43,657 nucleotides of DNA from Pseudomonadota bacterium (GCA_018823135.1 JAHJJF010000092.1:1-43657); one strand, 5' to 3'; positions 17,862-27,816 are shown, counted from the first letter of the stretch. Numbers and translations are program-made. Notes: a model not told the origin generated them from the sequence alone.

Positions 17862-19295
17862 TTAATATGCGCCGGTTCTTTTAATTACCGCAGGCAAAGT
17901 CAATAATAGGATCTTCAAATCATTAAATAAACTCCAATTATCTATATATTCAAGATCAAGCTTCATCCATTCTTCAAAATTAATCTTATTTCTGCCGCTC
18001 ACCTGCCAGGTACAGGTAATCCCAGGGAGTACACTTTGACGGCGGCAATAGCAGTACTGACTAAATAATTTATAATCCCTCAAAGGCAACGGGCGTGGAC
18101 CGACCAGGCTGATATCACCCTTGATGACATTAATTAGTTGAGGTAATTCGTCAATGCTAGACTTACGTAAGAAATTACCGATTCTGGTAACTCGCGGATC
18201 ATTCTTCATTTTAAACGCGGCACCGTCCATTTCATTTTGGGTCTCGAGTTCCGCTTGAAGGTTTTCAGCACCGATAAACATTGTTCTGAATTTGTAACAG
18301 GTAAAAATCCTTTTATTGAGCCCGACCCTTTGCTGCAGAAAAAAGATTGGCCCCTTAGAGGTGGCTTTTATCAGCACAGCAACTGTTATCAATAATGGCG
18401 AAATCAAAAGAAATATTGCCGTTGCTAGAACTATATCCAGCAGACGCTTAATCACATACTGCCAACTTTGCATTGGTGAATCATACAATAGATTGCCTAC
18501 CCTGGAATCGTGCAGAGAAAAATGAGACTGACCTGAAAGAGAATGTTTATGAGAATCAAACAGAGGATATGCATAACGGACAAGAACGCCCTGTTCCTCT
18601 GCATAAAGTATTGCTCTTTGGATAGCATCGAATTTGGAGCGAATCGGCAAGGCTATCACCACTTCGTCAATGACGTTTTCACGAAGTATCAGGGGGAGCT
18701 GGGAAATTGTCCCAAGATAATTCACCTGCTGTGGATGAATTACCAGCCGATCATCGACAAATCCCAACACCTGCATGCCGAGTTCTTTTTGTTTCTTAAT
18801 CTTGTCTGCCCAGTCGTAAGCAATTTTATTTGTCCCCACAACTAAGACTTTTCTCAAATTCCTGCCACGGAGACGCATATAGTTGAGCAGAATCCTTAAT
18901 GCAAAACGGAAGAGTATGGTAAGACAGTTTAATATCAGCCAAAAATAGGCGAGGAAAAGAGGGGATCCATAAGGGGTGTCAAAAATAAAATATCCCGGGG
19001 CGACACAAATCACCAATGAAGACGACATTTTAAGAACGTCAAGGATCTCCCTGAAAAAAGAATCAAGTCTTCTTGAAGCGTAAAAGCCATAAAAATCTCG
19101 CAACCAGTCGCCGAGATAAAGAAATATCCCAAAGTATATAATCGTTTCAATATTGATTGCGATATCAGTAATGGACTCAAGAGGAATGAGTTCATTGGCG
19201 TGTAGTGTATTACTAAGATAAATGGCGATAAAAAAGAGAAAAAAATCTGAGAGTTTAAGCAGAACCATTAATATTTTTCTTCTAAAAAATATCAT
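17862..19295 (-). CDS. Initiating polyprenyl-phosphate sugar phosphotransferase (WbaP/WcaJ-type)
   Basis: 477 residues from the ATG at 19295 (a GTG at 19307 would add four). Four N-terminal membrane segments are followed by a Rossmann-like region (RNLRKVLVVGTNKIAYDW, ~165-185) and a fifth segment (LLDIVLATAIFLLISPLLI). The C-terminal catalytic bacterial sugar transferase domain shows FLQQRVG, TCYKFRTM, KSSIDELPQLINVI and SLVGPRPLP. It transfers a sugar phosphate from a nucleotide-sugar to undecaprenyl phosphate at the inner membrane, the first step of repeat-unit synthesis. It heads the minus-strand export arm. A sigma-54-like promoter is visible about 100 bases upstream. Confidence 0.9.
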   Translation of the reverse strand: MIFFRRKILMVLLKLSDFFLFFIAIYLSNTLHANELIPLESITDIAINIETIIYFGIFLYLGDWLRDFYGFYASRRLDSFFREILDVLKMSSSLVICVAPGYFIFDTPYGSPLFLAYFWLILNCLTILFRFALRILLNYMRLRGRNLRKVLVVGTNKIAYDWADKIKKQKELGMQVLGFVDDRLVIHPQQVNYLGTISQLPLILRENVIDEVVIALPIRSKFDAIQRAILYAEEQGVLVRYAYPLFDSHKHSLSGQSHFSLHDSRVGNLLYDSPMQSWQYVIKRLLDIVLATAIFLLISPLLITVAVLIKATSKGPIFFLQQRVGLNKRIFTCYKFRTMFIGAENLQAELETQNEMDGAAFKMKNDPRVTRIGNFLRKSSIDELPQLINVIKGDISLVGPRPLPLRDYKLFSQYCYCRRQSVLPGITCTWQVSGRNKINFEEWMKLDLEYIDNWSLFNDLKILLLTLPAVIKRTGAY

Positions 19296-19398
19296 TTCAA
19301 TTCTCACTTTTCAGTTAAATGAATCGAGCATGGCCCGAAAAAGATTTCGTTGAAAAAAAACACTCAGCTTTGCACCTGCAAAATAAACAGTTTTTATT

Positions 19399-19415
19399 TG
19401 CAAAAACTATGCCCA
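19399..19415 (-). promoter_or_regulatory. Candidate sigma-54 (-24/-12) promoter for the export arm
   Basis: Read on the minus strand this is TGGGCATAGTTTTTGCA: GG, ten bases, then GC, with the -12 element TTGCA perfect and the -24 element GGGCAT one base from TGGCAC at its first position. It lies about 90-100 bases upstream of the initiating transferase start, leaving a 5' leader of about 90 bases. Sigma-54 control of polysaccharide loci is known in Deltaproteobacteria. This is a pattern match only. Confidence 0.35.
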
Positions 19416-19727
19416 GCCACGGGGCTTACTGCTTACACTCAGGGCAATACAACATCTTCTTTAAAATCAAACAATTAAAGCACAAATAAGAATTATTTCA
19501 AATGAAAACTCACCGAGAACCTAACACTAAAAATAATACATTTCAAGAGTATTTCCGTTAATTCGGAAAACCGGAATATACTGTATATCTATCTGATTTC
19601 AAGAACTAATTTCATAATTCCCCAACATCTTTTTCCAGAAAACCAGAAAGATTATTCCTCAAATTGGCTCCAAATTGCGTTTCTGGCCTATTACTTGATT
19701 AATCCGTGAGAAAAACCAGCTGATATA

Positions 19728-19767
19728 AAATTCATAGCAACAGTCTCTAATGTCTATTGTGGCGGAG
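19728..19767. repeat. Diverged direct copy of the tRNA-Asp 3' end and its terminator flank
   Basis: The segment AAATTCATAGCAACAG matches 21091-21106 (AAATTAATAGCAACAG) at 15 of 16 bases. At exactly the same offset, 19757-19765 and 21120-21128 are both TTGTGGCGG, which includes the CCA end of tRNA-Asp; the 13 bases between are diverged. The copies are in direct orientation 1,363 bases apart, bracketing the SDR pseudogene. This could be an old attachment-site duplication or the trace of a lost tRNA copy. Confidence 0.5.
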
Positions 19768-20001
19768 TGGAAAAGATCGGTTAACTTCATGTTATAATTT
19801 TCTAACTGAAGTTTTTTACATTCATTCATCTTATCGAGAAGCATTAATAGCAAGAGCAAGCGTTAACCGTAAACAAAGGCGTAATTGCTAAAATTCAAAT
19901 AATACCGGTTAATTGAAACTACAAATGCTGACATTCGGTTCAAGCGAAAAGGTCAAAAGCGGACCTGACATCTTTCCATCAATAACAAAGTGCCCACGGT
20001 T

Positions 20002-20908
20002 TTATTGGTTTCGCGGTGTCTTTAATAATTCAATCCGGGCCATTTTCATAACAACTTTAAAAGAAATTGGAAGCAGGCCCATTCGGTACAACAAAACAAT
20101 GGTTTTGTTAATCAACTCAGGGAATAAGAGAACCCTTTTGGAACGCGAAGCTTTCAGCGAGAACTCGACCACCTCATCAGCACTCATCCATAATATTTTT
20201 GGCATGGTTGGTAGGTTTTGGGTGAAATGAGTTCTGTTGGAGTCAATCCGGGCCATAAAGCTTGAATTTGTCTTCAGTCTTTGCAGGCCTTTCTATTGAT
20301 AAGTCTGGACAGTGTGATGAGATACGATTTCGTTGCCCCGTAATTTTCATTCACGAAATATGGGATAACACCTCCTATGGAGGCAACATTGATGATGGAC
20401 CTTTTTTTTCTTTTGCTCATAAAACGGATTGCGGCACGGCACAAAACAGCAGACGCAACTGCATTGACATTTATAAACGCAACCGTCTGGTCAAGGTCCG
20501 CATCATTAAGAGGCGCACTCGGCATCCCGGCGTTATTCACCAAAAGATCAAGATCACTTTCTTCTATTTCCTCAGATAGTTTTTTTTATTTGATCTATTA
20601 AGGATAAATCAACAACCAGCGTTTCGACCTGCACGAAATATGAGTCCCGGATTTGATTTCCAACATCTTCAAGTTCATCTTTGAGGATGTCAACCAGGAC
20701 CAGGGAAAAACCCTATGTTGTTCATCGGTTACATCCATCTGCAATGGCGTAAAACGGTCACTCAAGGCACCAACCAAACTGTTTGAATCGACCTCCTTCC
20801 GCACCGTACCAAAGACATGATAACCCTTCGCTCCCAAAGCCAAGGCTGCTTCATGGCCTATCCGGTTGAAACACCGGAAATCAGTACATATTTCGACTTC
20901 TTGTGCAT
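20002..20908 (-). pseudogene. Short-chain dehydrogenase/reductase pseudogene, apparently a fusion of two SDR genes
   Basis: From the ATG at 20908 the minus strand gives KYVLISGVSTG, then a -1 shift at about 20861, and IGHEAALALGAKGYHVFGTVR up to LQMDVTDEQ: the N-terminal NAD(P)-binding half of one SDR. After about 20713 a new frame gives LVLVDILKDELEDVG and VETLVVDLS, which is again the early part of an SDR, but of another subfamily. A shift at the T8 run (20580-20587) leads to LDLLVNNAGMP, then SIINVASIGG and the catalytic Y-x3-K (YGATK). Further shifts near 20275 give LWPGLTPTEL and finally KILWMSADEVVEFSLKA near the C-terminus. At least four frame changes make it non-functional. Some lie in homopolymers and could be sequencing errors, but the repeated N-terminal region cannot. 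Confidence 0.75.
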
Positions 20909-21076
20909 GTTCACAAATATAATTTTCCCGGTATCTGAGCACTCCATATTTGTGATAATTTTAGAGATATTTCATCTCGTTATCATGGTGTTTGAATAAT
21001 GTCAAGGCAATGACGGTGGGCGTCTCTGGCTATCCAACATAACCTCCGGGGGATGAACTTGGGGGCACAAATTTAA

Positions 21077-21112
21077 AAAGGTCTGTTGCTAAATTAATAG
21101 CAACAGACCTTT
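21077..21112 (-). terminator. Strong intrinsic terminator after tRNA-Val/tRNA-Asp
   Basis: A perfect 15-bp stem (AAAGGTCTGTTGCTA and its complement) with a 6-base loop, followed on the minus strand by TTTTTAAATTT. It starts 11 bases beyond the CCA end of tRNA-Asp. It is nearly symmetrical, so it may also stop transcription from the other side. Confidence 0.85.
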
Positions 21113-21122
21113 AAGTCACTTG

Positions 21123-21199
<77 letters not shown>

Positions 21200-21261
21200 G
21201 CAAATCGAAAAAAGGCTCAAACACTTTGAACGGATGAAACGTTTGAACTTTATAGTATTAA

Positions 21262-21337
21262 TGGTGGGCGGAACAGGGCTTGAACCTGTGACCCTCGGCT
21301 TGTAAGGCCGATGCTCTCCCAGCTGAGCTACCCGCCC
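21262..21337 (-). tRNA. tRNA-Val (anticodon TAC)
   Basis: 76 bases with encoded CCA. The acceptor stem GGGCGGG pairs with TCCGCCC (one G-T pair), followed by TAGCTC; the anticodon loop is CTTACAA on a CGGC/GCCG-type stem, and the T loop is TTCAAGC. It is first in a two-tRNA unit with tRNA-Asp. Confidence 0.96.
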
Positions 21338-21353
21338 GTTCAGTGAAGAAATC

Positions 21354-21382
21354 AATAAACAAAAACGCGCCTACTAAGTCAA
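21354..21382 (-). promoter_or_regulatory. Sigma-70-type promoter of the tRNA-Val/tRNA-Asp unit
   Basis: On the minus strand: TTGACT (21382-21377), a 17-base spacer, and TTTATT (21359-21354). The expected transcription start is near 21347, about 10 bases before the tRNA-Val 5' end. The spacer is GC-rich close to the -35 box (GGCGCG). Confidence 0.65.
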
Positions 21383-21436
21383 GAAAAATCAATAGAACAA
21401 CCAAGAAAAATTACCGGTTGCCCATTACCCGTCGAA

Positions 21437-23842
21437 TCAGTGTGCAATATTGAAAGGCGAAACAAGATCAGAACAAAGAGAGTCAACAGGAACGTCTCTG
21501 AATAATCGCTCTCCCTCTTTAAGAATCAGGGCCTTTTCAAGAACTTCATCAACATGCGAAACAAGCTCGATATGGAGACTCTTTCTGATCTTGAGGGGAA
21601 TTTCCTTCAAATCACGTTCATTTTCCTTAGGGATCAGGACATGGGTGATATTACCCCGACGCGCCGCAAGAAGCTTTTCAGTAAGGCCGCCAATGGGAAG
21701 CACCCTGCCCCGCAGCGTCACCTCACCGGTCATGGCAATTTCTCTCCGCACCGGCACCTTTAACAGTGCAGAGACAATCGAGGTCACGATGGTGACCCCT
21801 GCAGAAGGACCATCCTTGGGAATTGCACCCTCTGGAACATGGACATGAATATCAAGCTTCTGGTAAAAGTCAGGCACAAGCCCAAGACTGATGGATCGAG
21901 TCCTCACATAGCTCAAGGCCGCCTGGGCCGATTCCTGCATCACATCGCCAAGCTTACCGGTGATGGTCAACTTGCCCTTGCCCTGCATCAGGGCCGTCTC
22001 GATCTGCAGCAATTCCCCACCGGCTTCAGTCCAGGCGAGTCCGGTTGTCAAACCGATATTATCCTGCACTTCAGCAAGTCCGAAACGATACCGGGCAGTG
22101 CCTAAATATTTAGGAATAGAGGAACTTGTTATCCGGAATTTTTTGATCTTCTTACTCTTTAGCCTTGTCCGTGCAACCTTCCGGCAGATGGAAGCAATAT
22201 TTCGTTCCAGATTTCTGACGCCCGCTTCACGAGTATAGAGCCGGACAATATCCAAAATACTACTTTCATTAAAAGAAATATCACTTTTCCTGAAGCCGTT
22301 GGCCTCAAGTTGTTTGGGAATAAGGAACCCCTGAGCAATTCGCAGTTTTTCCTCTTCGGTATACCCGTTCAGCTTGATCACCTCCATCCTGTCCTGCAAC
22401 GCAGGGGGGATAGCGGGAAGAGTATTCGCTGTGGTAATGAAGAAGATATTTGAAAGATCAAAATCAAGATCAAGATAATGATCATTAAAGGAATTATTCT
22501 GTTCCGGATCCAGAACTTCAAGCAGAGCGGAGGAGGGATCGCCCCTGAAATCCGTACTCATCTTATCCACTTCATCAAGACAGAATACCGGATTATTCAC
22601 TTTGATCTTTTGCAGCGATTGAATCATCTTTCCGGGAAGCGCGCCGATATAAGTCCGTCGATGACCGCGGATCTCCGCTTCGTCCCGTACCCCGCCCAAC
22701 GAAAGCCTGATGAATTTCCGCCCCATGGCCCGGGCAACCGACTTACAGAGAGAAGTCTTCCCTACACCTGGAGGGCCGACAAGACAAAGGATCGGGCCTT
22801 TAATCTTTTTGACCTGCGCCTGGACCGCAAGATATTCCAAAATGCGTTCCTTGGGTTTCATAAGGCCAAAATGATCTGCTTCCAGGATTTTTTCAGCTTC
22901 CCTGATATCAATTTTTCCACGGGTTTTCTCAAACCAGGGGAGACTTAAAATACAGTCTATGTAGTTGCGGACAACCGTGGCCTCGGCTGACATCGCCGGC
23001 ATCATTTTCAGCTTCTTAAATTCCTGCTCCACTTTGGTGAAGGCGGCCTTGGGAAGCTTTTTCTTGGCAATAGCCTCTTCAAGTTCGGACAGATCGGAAC
23101 CACTTTCATCATGGCTGCCCATCTCCTTCTGAATCGCCCGCATCTGCTCAGTCAGATAGTAATCCTTCTGAGTTTTTTCCATTTTCTTTTTGACGCGGCT
23201 ACGAATCCGTTCCTCAAGAAACGCAATCTCTTTTTCCTTATGGATAAGTGCCAGGACAAGATCAAGCCTTTCAAGAAGCGGGAAGGTACTTAAAATCTGC
23301 TGTTTTTCTTCGGTCTTGACTGCAAGGTGTGCTGCCAGTACATCCACGAATTTTGCGGGTTCTTCAATCTTATTGACCGACTTCAAAACTTCATTGGGTA
23401 TTTTTTTGTTCTGCTTGGCATATTCGGCAAAGGAGGCCTTAATCTCCCGGACATAAGCAACTGCCTGGGGTCGTGGCTCATTTTTCTCGGTGAGTTCTTC
23501 GACCTCTACCTCAAAAAAATCCTTATTTTCGAGAAATCCCTTAATCCTCGCCCTTCTTTTGCCTTCCACCAAAGCCTTGATTGTTCCATCAGGAAGACGA
23601 AGGAGCTGAAGCACGGAGGAAATCGTGCCGACACTGTTTACTCCATCCTGACCAGGGTCTTCATCTGCGGGATTTTTCTGGGTTGACAGAAATATTTCCG
23701 TCCGCTTGGACATCGCATCTTCGAGGGCCTTGATGGATTTTTCACGTCCCACAACAAGTGGAGCGATCATATAGGGAAAAACAACGATATCCCGCAGGGA
23801 CATCATCGGATAGGTGTTTCGTTCAATATTAAATTGATCCAT
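21437..23842 (-). CDS. lon: ATP-dependent protease Lon (endopeptidase La)
   Basis: 801 residues, the usual length for bacterial LonA. The N-terminal substrate-binding domain runs to ~300 and includes [21 protein letters not shown]-like sequence (residues ~16 on). The AAA+ module has Walker [10 protein letters not shown] (~355) and Walker [11 protein letters not shown]. The protease domain has the catalytic Ser in [10 protein letters not shown] and the catalytic Lys in [10 protein letters not shown]. It degrades damaged and regulatory proteins in the cytoplasm. It is the last gene of the tig-clpP-clpX-lon series on the minus strand, 50 bases after clpX, and may also have its own promoter there. 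Confidence 0.97.
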   Translation of the reverse strand: MDQFNIERNTYPMMSLRDIVVFPYMIAPLVVGREKSIKALEDAMSKRTEIFLSTQKNPADEDPGQDGVNSVGTISSVLQLLRLPDGTIKALVEGKRRARIKGFLENKDFFEVEVEELTEKNEPRPQAVAYVREIKASFAEYAKQNKKIPNEVLKSVNKIEEPAKFVDVLAAHLAVKTEEKQQILSTFPLLERLDLVLALIHKEKEIAFLEERIRSRVKKKMEKTQKDYYLTEQMRAIQKEMGSHDESGSDLSELEEAIAKKKLPKAAFTKVEQEFKKLKMMPAMSAEATVVRNYIDCILSLPWFEKTRGKIDIREAEKILEADHFGLMKPKERILEYLAVQAQVKKIKGPILCLVGPPGVGKTSLCKSVARAMGRKFIRLSLGGVRDEAEIRGHRRTYIGALPGKMIQSLQKIKVNNPVFCLDEVDKMSTDFRGDPSSALLEVLDPEQNNSFNDHYLDLDFDLSNIFFITTANTLPAIPPALQDRMEVIKLNGYTEEEKLRIAQGFLIPKQLEANGFRKSDISFNESSILDIVRLYTREAGVRNLERNIASICRKVARTRLKSKKIKKFRITSSSIPKYLGTARYRFGLAEVQDNIGLTTGLAWTEAGGELLQIETALMQGKGKLTITGKLGDVMQESAQAALSYVRTRSISLGLVPDFYQKLDIHVHVPEGAIPKDGPSAGVTIVTSIVSALLKVPVRREIAMTGEVTLRGRVLPIGGLTEKLLAARRGNITHVLIPKENERDLKEIPLKIRKSLHIELVSHVDEVLEKALILKEGERLFRDVPVDSLCSDLVSPFNIAH

Positions 23843-23892
23843 AAAAATCTATTACACTCAATTAGTTCGCAGAATCGTGACCGTTCGCTTAA

Positions 23893-25152
23893 TCACGCGG
23901 TTTTCTTGGTCTCGTTCTCGTAAAGGACTACAGGATAATCTCCATTTACTATGACTTGTTCACTGATAACACATTCCCGGACGTTTTCTTCCGAAGGCAG
24001 CTCATACATGACATCGAGCATCGCTTCCTCTATTACCGACCGCAATCCTCTGGCACCGGACTTTCGCTCAATAGCCTGGTGGGCAATGGCATTCAAGGCA
24101 CCTTCGGTAAATCGCAGACGGATGCCGTCAAAATCAAAAAGCTTTTCATACTGTTTGGTAAGAGCATTTTTGGGCTCGCGCAAAATGCGGACAAGGTCAT
24201 GCTCATCAAGCTCTTCCATGGTGGCAATGACCGGCAGACGCCCCATCAATTCAGGGATCAATCCGAAGCGAAGAAGATCTTCAGGCAGGATTTCCGAAAG
24301 GATTTCACCCATCTTTTTCGCCTTGTCGCTCACGACTTTAACGCCGAAGCCCATGGATTTTTTCCCTGTCCTTCTTTTAATTACCGTATCAAGACCAACA
24401 AAAGCCCCGCCGCAGATAAAAAGAATATTTGTAGTATCTATTTTTATATAATCCTGCTGAGGATGCTTTCGCCCTCCCTTGGGAGGCACACTGGCAATGG
24501 TCCCTTCAATAATCTTCAACAACGCCTGCTGAACACCTTCCCCGGACACATCCCTGGTAATGGAAGCACTGTCTTGTTTTTTGGCGATTTTATCAATTTC
24601 GTCGATATATACGATCCCACGGCTGGCCTTCTGGACATCATGGTCTGCCGCCTGCAGAAGGTTTACCAGGATATTCTCCACATCCTCTCCGACATAACCT
24701 GCTTCAGTAAGGGTGGTGGCGTCAGCCATTGCAAAAGGCACGTTCAAAATTCTGGCCAGTGTTTGCGCCAATAAAGTTTTTCCGGTGCCGGTAGGTCCGA
24801 TGAGAATGATATTACTTTTCTGTAATTCAACCTCGTTTCCACCGATCTGCTGTATGGCGTCGACACGCTTGTAATGATTATGCACAGCAACGGCAAGGAT
24901 GCGCTTCGCCTGATCCTGGCCAATTACATAATCGTCAAGATATTGTTTGATTTCCATGGGCTTAAGAGCATTCATTTTCCCATGGGAATCAATTTCATGC
25001 TGCCGGTCTTCCCGGACAATTTCGTTGCAGAGATCAATACACTCATTACAGATGTAAACTGTAGGTCCGGCGATAAGTTTTTTTACCTCTTCCTGACTCT
25101 TGCCACAAAAAGAGCAGAGCACCTCGACCTGGCCATCCTTTTTGTCAGCCAT
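23893..25152 (-). CDS. clpX: ClpX, ATP-dependent unfoldase of the ClpXP protease
   Basis: 419 residues. The N-terminal C4 zinc-binding domain shows CSFCGKS and [10 protein letters not shown]. The AAA+ domain has Walker [13 protein letters not shown], the pore loop GYVGEDVE, Walker [11 protein letters not shown], and sensor-2 region [10 protein letters not shown]. ClpX recognises and unfolds tagged substrates and feeds them into ClpP. It starts 2 bases after the clpP stop, so the two are surely co-translated. All key residues are present. Confidence 0.97.
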   Translation of the reverse strand: MADKKDGQVEVLCSFCGKSQEEVKKLIAGPTVYICNECIDLCNEIVREDRQHEIDSHGKMNALKPMEIKQYLDDYVIGQDQAKRILAVAVHNHYKRVDAIQQIGGNEVELQKSNIILIGPTGTGKTLLAQTLARILNVPFAMADATTLTEAGYVGEDVENILVNLLQAADHDVQKASRGIVYIDEIDKIAKKQDSASITRDVSGEGVQQALLKIIEGTIASVPPKGGRKHPQQDYIKIDTTNILFICGGAFVGLDTVIKRRTGKKSMGFGVKVVSDKAKKMGEILSEILPEDLLRFGLIPELMGRLPVIATMEELDEHDLVRILREPKNALTKQYEKLFDFDGIRLRFTEGALNAIAHQAIERKSGARGLRSVIEEAMLDVMYELPSEENVRECVISEQVIVNGDYPVVLYENETKKTA

Positions 25153-25154
25153 GG

Positions 25155-25757
25155 TTACTTTTCCTCATCTTGGGTTTCCCTTTTTACAAGGACTTTGTCA
25201 ATCAGACCATACTTCTTGGCTTCCTCGGCGCTCATGAAATAATCACGTTCCGTATCAGACTCGATCTTTTTGATATTTTTGCCGGTATGTTTTGCCAGAA
25301 TATCATTCAAATCCTTTCGCATCCGTAATATCTCCCTGGCATGAATATCTATGTCAGATGCCTGTCCCTGAAATCCTCCCATGGGCTGGTGAATGAGAAT
25401 CCTGGAATTGGGCAAAGCATACCGCTTTCCAGGCGCCCCGGCAGCTAGGAGTACCGCACCCATGCTTGCTGCCTGCCCCATACATAAAGTTGCTATATCG
25501 CATCGGACATACCCCATAGTGTCGTAGATGGCCATGCCGGCGGTCACAGAACCTCCCGGTGAATTGATATAAAAGGTAATATCCTTATCAGGATCATCAG
25601 CTTCAAGAAAAAGCAGTTGGGCAATTATCACATTGGCAACATCATCATTAACAGGCGAGCCCAGAAATACGATCCTTTCCTTGAGCAGACGGGAATAAAT
25701 GTCATAGGCCCTCTCCCCCCTTGGACTCTGCTCGACAACCATTGGAATCAAATTCAT
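25155..25757 (-). CDS. clpP: ClpP, proteolytic subunit of Clp protease
   Basis: 200 residues, the normal size. It begins [20 protein letters not shown], with the oxyanion glycine region PGGSVTAG, the catalytic Ser in GQAASMGAV, the catalytic His in IHQPMGG, and the Asp in [12 protein letters not shown]. It forms the tetradecameric serine protease chamber. Its ATG overlaps the end of the trigger-factor gene by 4 bases (ATGA), a standard coupling. Confidence 0.97.
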   Translation of the reverse strand: MNLIPMVVEQSPRGERAYDIYSRLLKERIVFLGSPVNDDVANVIIAQLLFLEADDPDKDITFYINSPGGSVTAGMAIYDTMGYVRCDIATLCMGQAASMGAVLLAAGAPGKRYALPNSRILIHQPMGGFQGQASDIDIHAREILRMRKDLNDILAKHTGKNIKKIESDTERDYFMSAEEAKKYGLIDKVLVKRETQDEEK

Positions 25758-27091
25758 TGATTTTCTCCTGCAGATTCTTCCTGTACATTCTTGTCATCGG
25801 ATTGCGGAGCTATTCGAGTTATTGTCGCCTGATTACGCAAAAATTTCAATATTTTCTCGTTTAACAGTTCATTCATGAAAGGCAGAAGGTCTTCCCGGCG
25901 TTGAAAAAACTTCTTCACCTCATCAACAGTCATATTATACTGTTCGGCAATTCGCTTGAAACCTTGCGAAATATCTTCATCATTAAGCTTAATCTCTTCA
26001 AGATCCGCCACCTTTTTCAGGATAAAATCGCCTTTCACCCTTCTTTCAGCTGCTTCCTTGTATTGATTGGTCAAATCCTCGGTTTTTATGCCGGCTGATT
26101 CCAGAGTCAGATTCTGGCGCTTGAGGTTTGCCTCAAATTCATTGATAAGATGGTTGATTTCCTGAGCAACAACCCGGTTCGGCAAATCAAAGTCATGATT
26201 TTCGACGATTTTCATCATGACTTTATCAGAAATATCTCCTTCCTCAGCTTCCTGTTTTGTCTTGAGAGTCGTTTCACGGAGAAAATTTCTTAACTCATCC
26301 ACTGTATTGAATTTCTCATCGATATCCTTGGCAAATTCATCGTTTATTTCGGGAAGAACCCTTTCCTTGATATCTTTGATTTCAATCCTGAACTCAACAT
26401 CTTTACCTGCAAGAATGGGGTTGGGGAACTGGGGTGAAAATTCAATATTTTTTGAGGTTTTATCGCCTTTCTTAAGACCGATCATCAACTCCTCGAATTC
26501 CTTGCCCTGACGGCCGGATCCCACATCGATGGAATAATTTTCAGCATTGACCTGGGGCATGGGATTACCATTATCGTATCCCTCAAAATCCACAACCACC
26601 AGATCACCCTTCTGGATCTCGCGATCTTCAACTGTCCGTAACGGCGCAGAATCTTTGCGCATTACCTCAATCTGGCTATCTATTTCCTCATCCGTAATAA
26701 TAATTTCCGGATGCTCTATTTCCACACCCTTATAATTCTTAAGTTCTATATTGGGGCGGACATCAACCTCGGCCTCGTAAACAAAAGTTCCATCATCTGC
26801 AAAACTCTGGGCCCTGATATCAGGATGAACAACCACTTCAAGTTTTGTTTCTGCCAGAGCATCAAAATAGGTTTCCTGGATTAATTTTTCCGCTAAATCC
26901 TGCTGAACCCTTTGCTTATATCCCTTTTCCAGGACCTGACGGGGAACTTTCCCTTTACGGAACCCAGGGATTGAAACCTCTGAACCCAGTTCACGGTAAG
27001 CAGTCTCAAGCCTTTTGGTAACCTGATCCTGCGGTAGGACAATTTTCATTTTCTTGGTTAACGAACCAACATCTTCAACGGTAACTTGCAT
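25754..27091 (-). CDS. tig: Trigger factor, ribosome-associated chaperone
   Basis: 445 residues. The N-terminal ribosome-binding domain carries [18 protein letters not shown] (the GFRxGKxP signature, ~40). The middle FKBP-like peptidyl-prolyl isomerase domain starts at [12 protein letters not shown] (~165), and the C-terminal helical arms hold the substrate. The acidic tail ([14 protein letters not shown]) is ordinary. AAGGAAGG upstream of the ATG is a strong ribosome-binding site. It is the first gene of the proteostasis operon. Confidence 0.96.
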   Translation of the reverse strand: MQVTVEDVGSLTKKMKIVLPQDQVTKRLETAYRELGSEVSIPGFRKGKVPRQVLEKGYKQRVQQDLAEKLIQETYFDALAETKLEVVVHPDIRAQSFADDGTFVYEAEVDVRPNIELKNYKGVEIEHPEIIITDEEIDSQIEVMRKDSAPLRTVEDREIQKGDLVVVDFEGYDNGNPMPQVNAENYSIDVGSGRQGKEFEELMIGLKKGDKTSKNIEFSPQFPNPILAGKDVEFRIEIKDIKERVLPEINDEFAKDIDEKFNTVDELRNFLRETTLKTKQEAEEGDISDKVMMKIVENHDFDLPNRVVAQEINHLINEFEANLKRQNLTLESAGIKTEDLTNQYKEAAERRVKGDFILKKVADLEEIKLNDEDISQGFKRIAEQYNMTVDEVKKFFQRREDLLPFMNELLNEKILKFLRNQATITRIAPQSDDKNVQEESAGENQ

Positions 27092-27344
27092 GTAAAACCT
27101 TCCTTTTTATGTCAAAATTGATGAAATTGTATAAGTTTCGCTGTCGTTGCTTTCCTGTCTCCAGAATTAAAACACCTCTCGGCAGTAAAGTTAAAAACAT
27201 TTCCCGCGAGGACTGCGCACCAGAAAGCACTTCTTTCAATCCCCGGTGAGGGGGATAAACGTTTCACTATTGAGTGGTCATGTTGAAATGCGTATAACAC
27301 GCACGTCATTCTAACTATACACAAAAATTACAAAGCTTATTAAT
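27092..27344. other. Upstream region of the trigger-factor operon
   Basis: About 250 bases between the tig start and the tRNA-Leu terminator. On the minus strand there is a TATAGT box around 27315 without a good -35 partner, and a small stem TGCGT-ACGCA near 27290. I see no CIRCE element and no convincing sigma-32 promoter. A short frame inside it (27112-27324) shows nothing recognisable. Confidence 0.45.
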
Positions 27345-27387
27345 ATACTAAAAAAATAAAGAGTTGCATAAATAAATATGCAACCCT
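27345..27387 (-). terminator. Intrinsic terminator after tRNA-Leu
   Basis: The stem GTTGCATA / TATGCAAC, 8 perfect pairs extended by three more including one G-T pair, has a 6-base loop. On the minus strand it is followed by TTTATTTTTTT. It lies 57 bases downstream of tRNA-Leu and separates it from tig. Confidence 0.82.
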
Positions 27388-27443
27388 TACCTCTTAAGCC
27401 TATTTCAATTTCCCGTCTCACTCATCAAAACACTATTCTCAGT

Positions 27444-27530
27444 TGGTGCGAGAGGGGGGAGTTGAACCCCCACAAGGTCACCCTCGCTGGATCCTAAGTC
27501 CAGTGCGTCTACCAGTTCCGCCACTCTCGC
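27444..27530 (-). tRNA. tRNA-Leu (anticodon TAG)
   Basis: 87 bases with encoded CCA, class II with a long variable arm (CGAGGGTGACCTTG region). The acceptor stem GCGAGAG pairs with CTCTCGC, the anticodon loop is CTTAGGA on a CTGGA/TCCAG stem, and the T arm reads GGGGGTTCAACTCCCCC. Confidence 0.96.
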
Positions 27531-27543
27531 ATGCCAACATTTT

Positions 27544-27572
27544 AAAATAATCAACTTTGCATGGTCAGTCAA
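27544..27572 (-). promoter_or_regulatory. Sigma-70-type promoter of tRNA-Leu
   Basis: On the minus strand: TTGACT (27572-27567), exactly 17 bases, and TATTTT (27549-27544). The predicted start is about 7 bases before the tRNA. The same TTGACT -35 box and spacing occur at the tRNA-Val/Asp promoter. Confidence 0.62.
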
Positions 27573-27695
27573 GGGATGGGGAATGATTATCAGTCACCTC
27601 CCAGTAAAAATTATTATTTGATCCAGGAGGTTGGGTCTTTTTTATACCAAAATAATATTTTACAATAAATTTTCAGCAGGCCCTTACCTCGTGGT

Positions 27696-27726
27696 TTGAC
27701 ACATCAAATTCATTGACATATTTAAT
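27696..27726 (+). promoter_or_regulatory. Weak candidate promoter upstream of the MetE-like gene
   Basis: TTGACA at 27696-27701 is followed by TATTTA (17-base spacing) and overlapping TTTAAT (19-base spacing). A second TTGACA at 27713 lacks a clear -10. The region lies about 90 bases before the ATG at 27817. No riboswitch for methionine or cobalamin is evident in the short leader. Confidence 0.3.
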
Positions 27727-27816
27727 GAAAATTGATAGCTACTAGGGCTGATTTCAATCAAAACTTTATCATATTTCAAATGATCTCCATTTGATTAATA
27801 ACTTCCGGTAATTCCA

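Larger units (their letters stand above)
19308..20001. other. AT-rich region without recognisable intact gene
   Basis: About 700 bases upstream of the initiating transferase. It holds the sigma-54-like site, a small inverted repeat TTTCCG-TTAATT-CGGAAA around 19555, and a diverged copy of the tRNA-Asp flank at 19728-19767. Short frames here have no recognisable content. It seems to be decayed sequence plus the promoter region of the export arm. Confidence 0.5.

Noticed and set aside
12987-19295. Exosortase/PEP-CTERM-type polysaccharide system
   Set aside because: Locus type resembles such clusters, but no exosortase, PEP-CTERM protein or PrsK/PrsR regulator is encoded in the window.
19430-19465. 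Tiny minus-strand frame encoding MLYCPECKQ, like the start of a zinc ribbon
   Set aside because: Only eight or nine codons before a stop and no second Cys pair; too short to support a gene or a pseudogene.
23956-24774. 272-codon open frame opposite clpX
   Set aside because: Antisense to the AAA+ domain; the sense strand has all ClpX motifs.
27092-27344. Heat-shock (CIRCE or sigma-32) control of the tig operon
   Set aside because: No TTAGCACTC inverted repeat and no CTTGAAA with a proper -10 partner were found.
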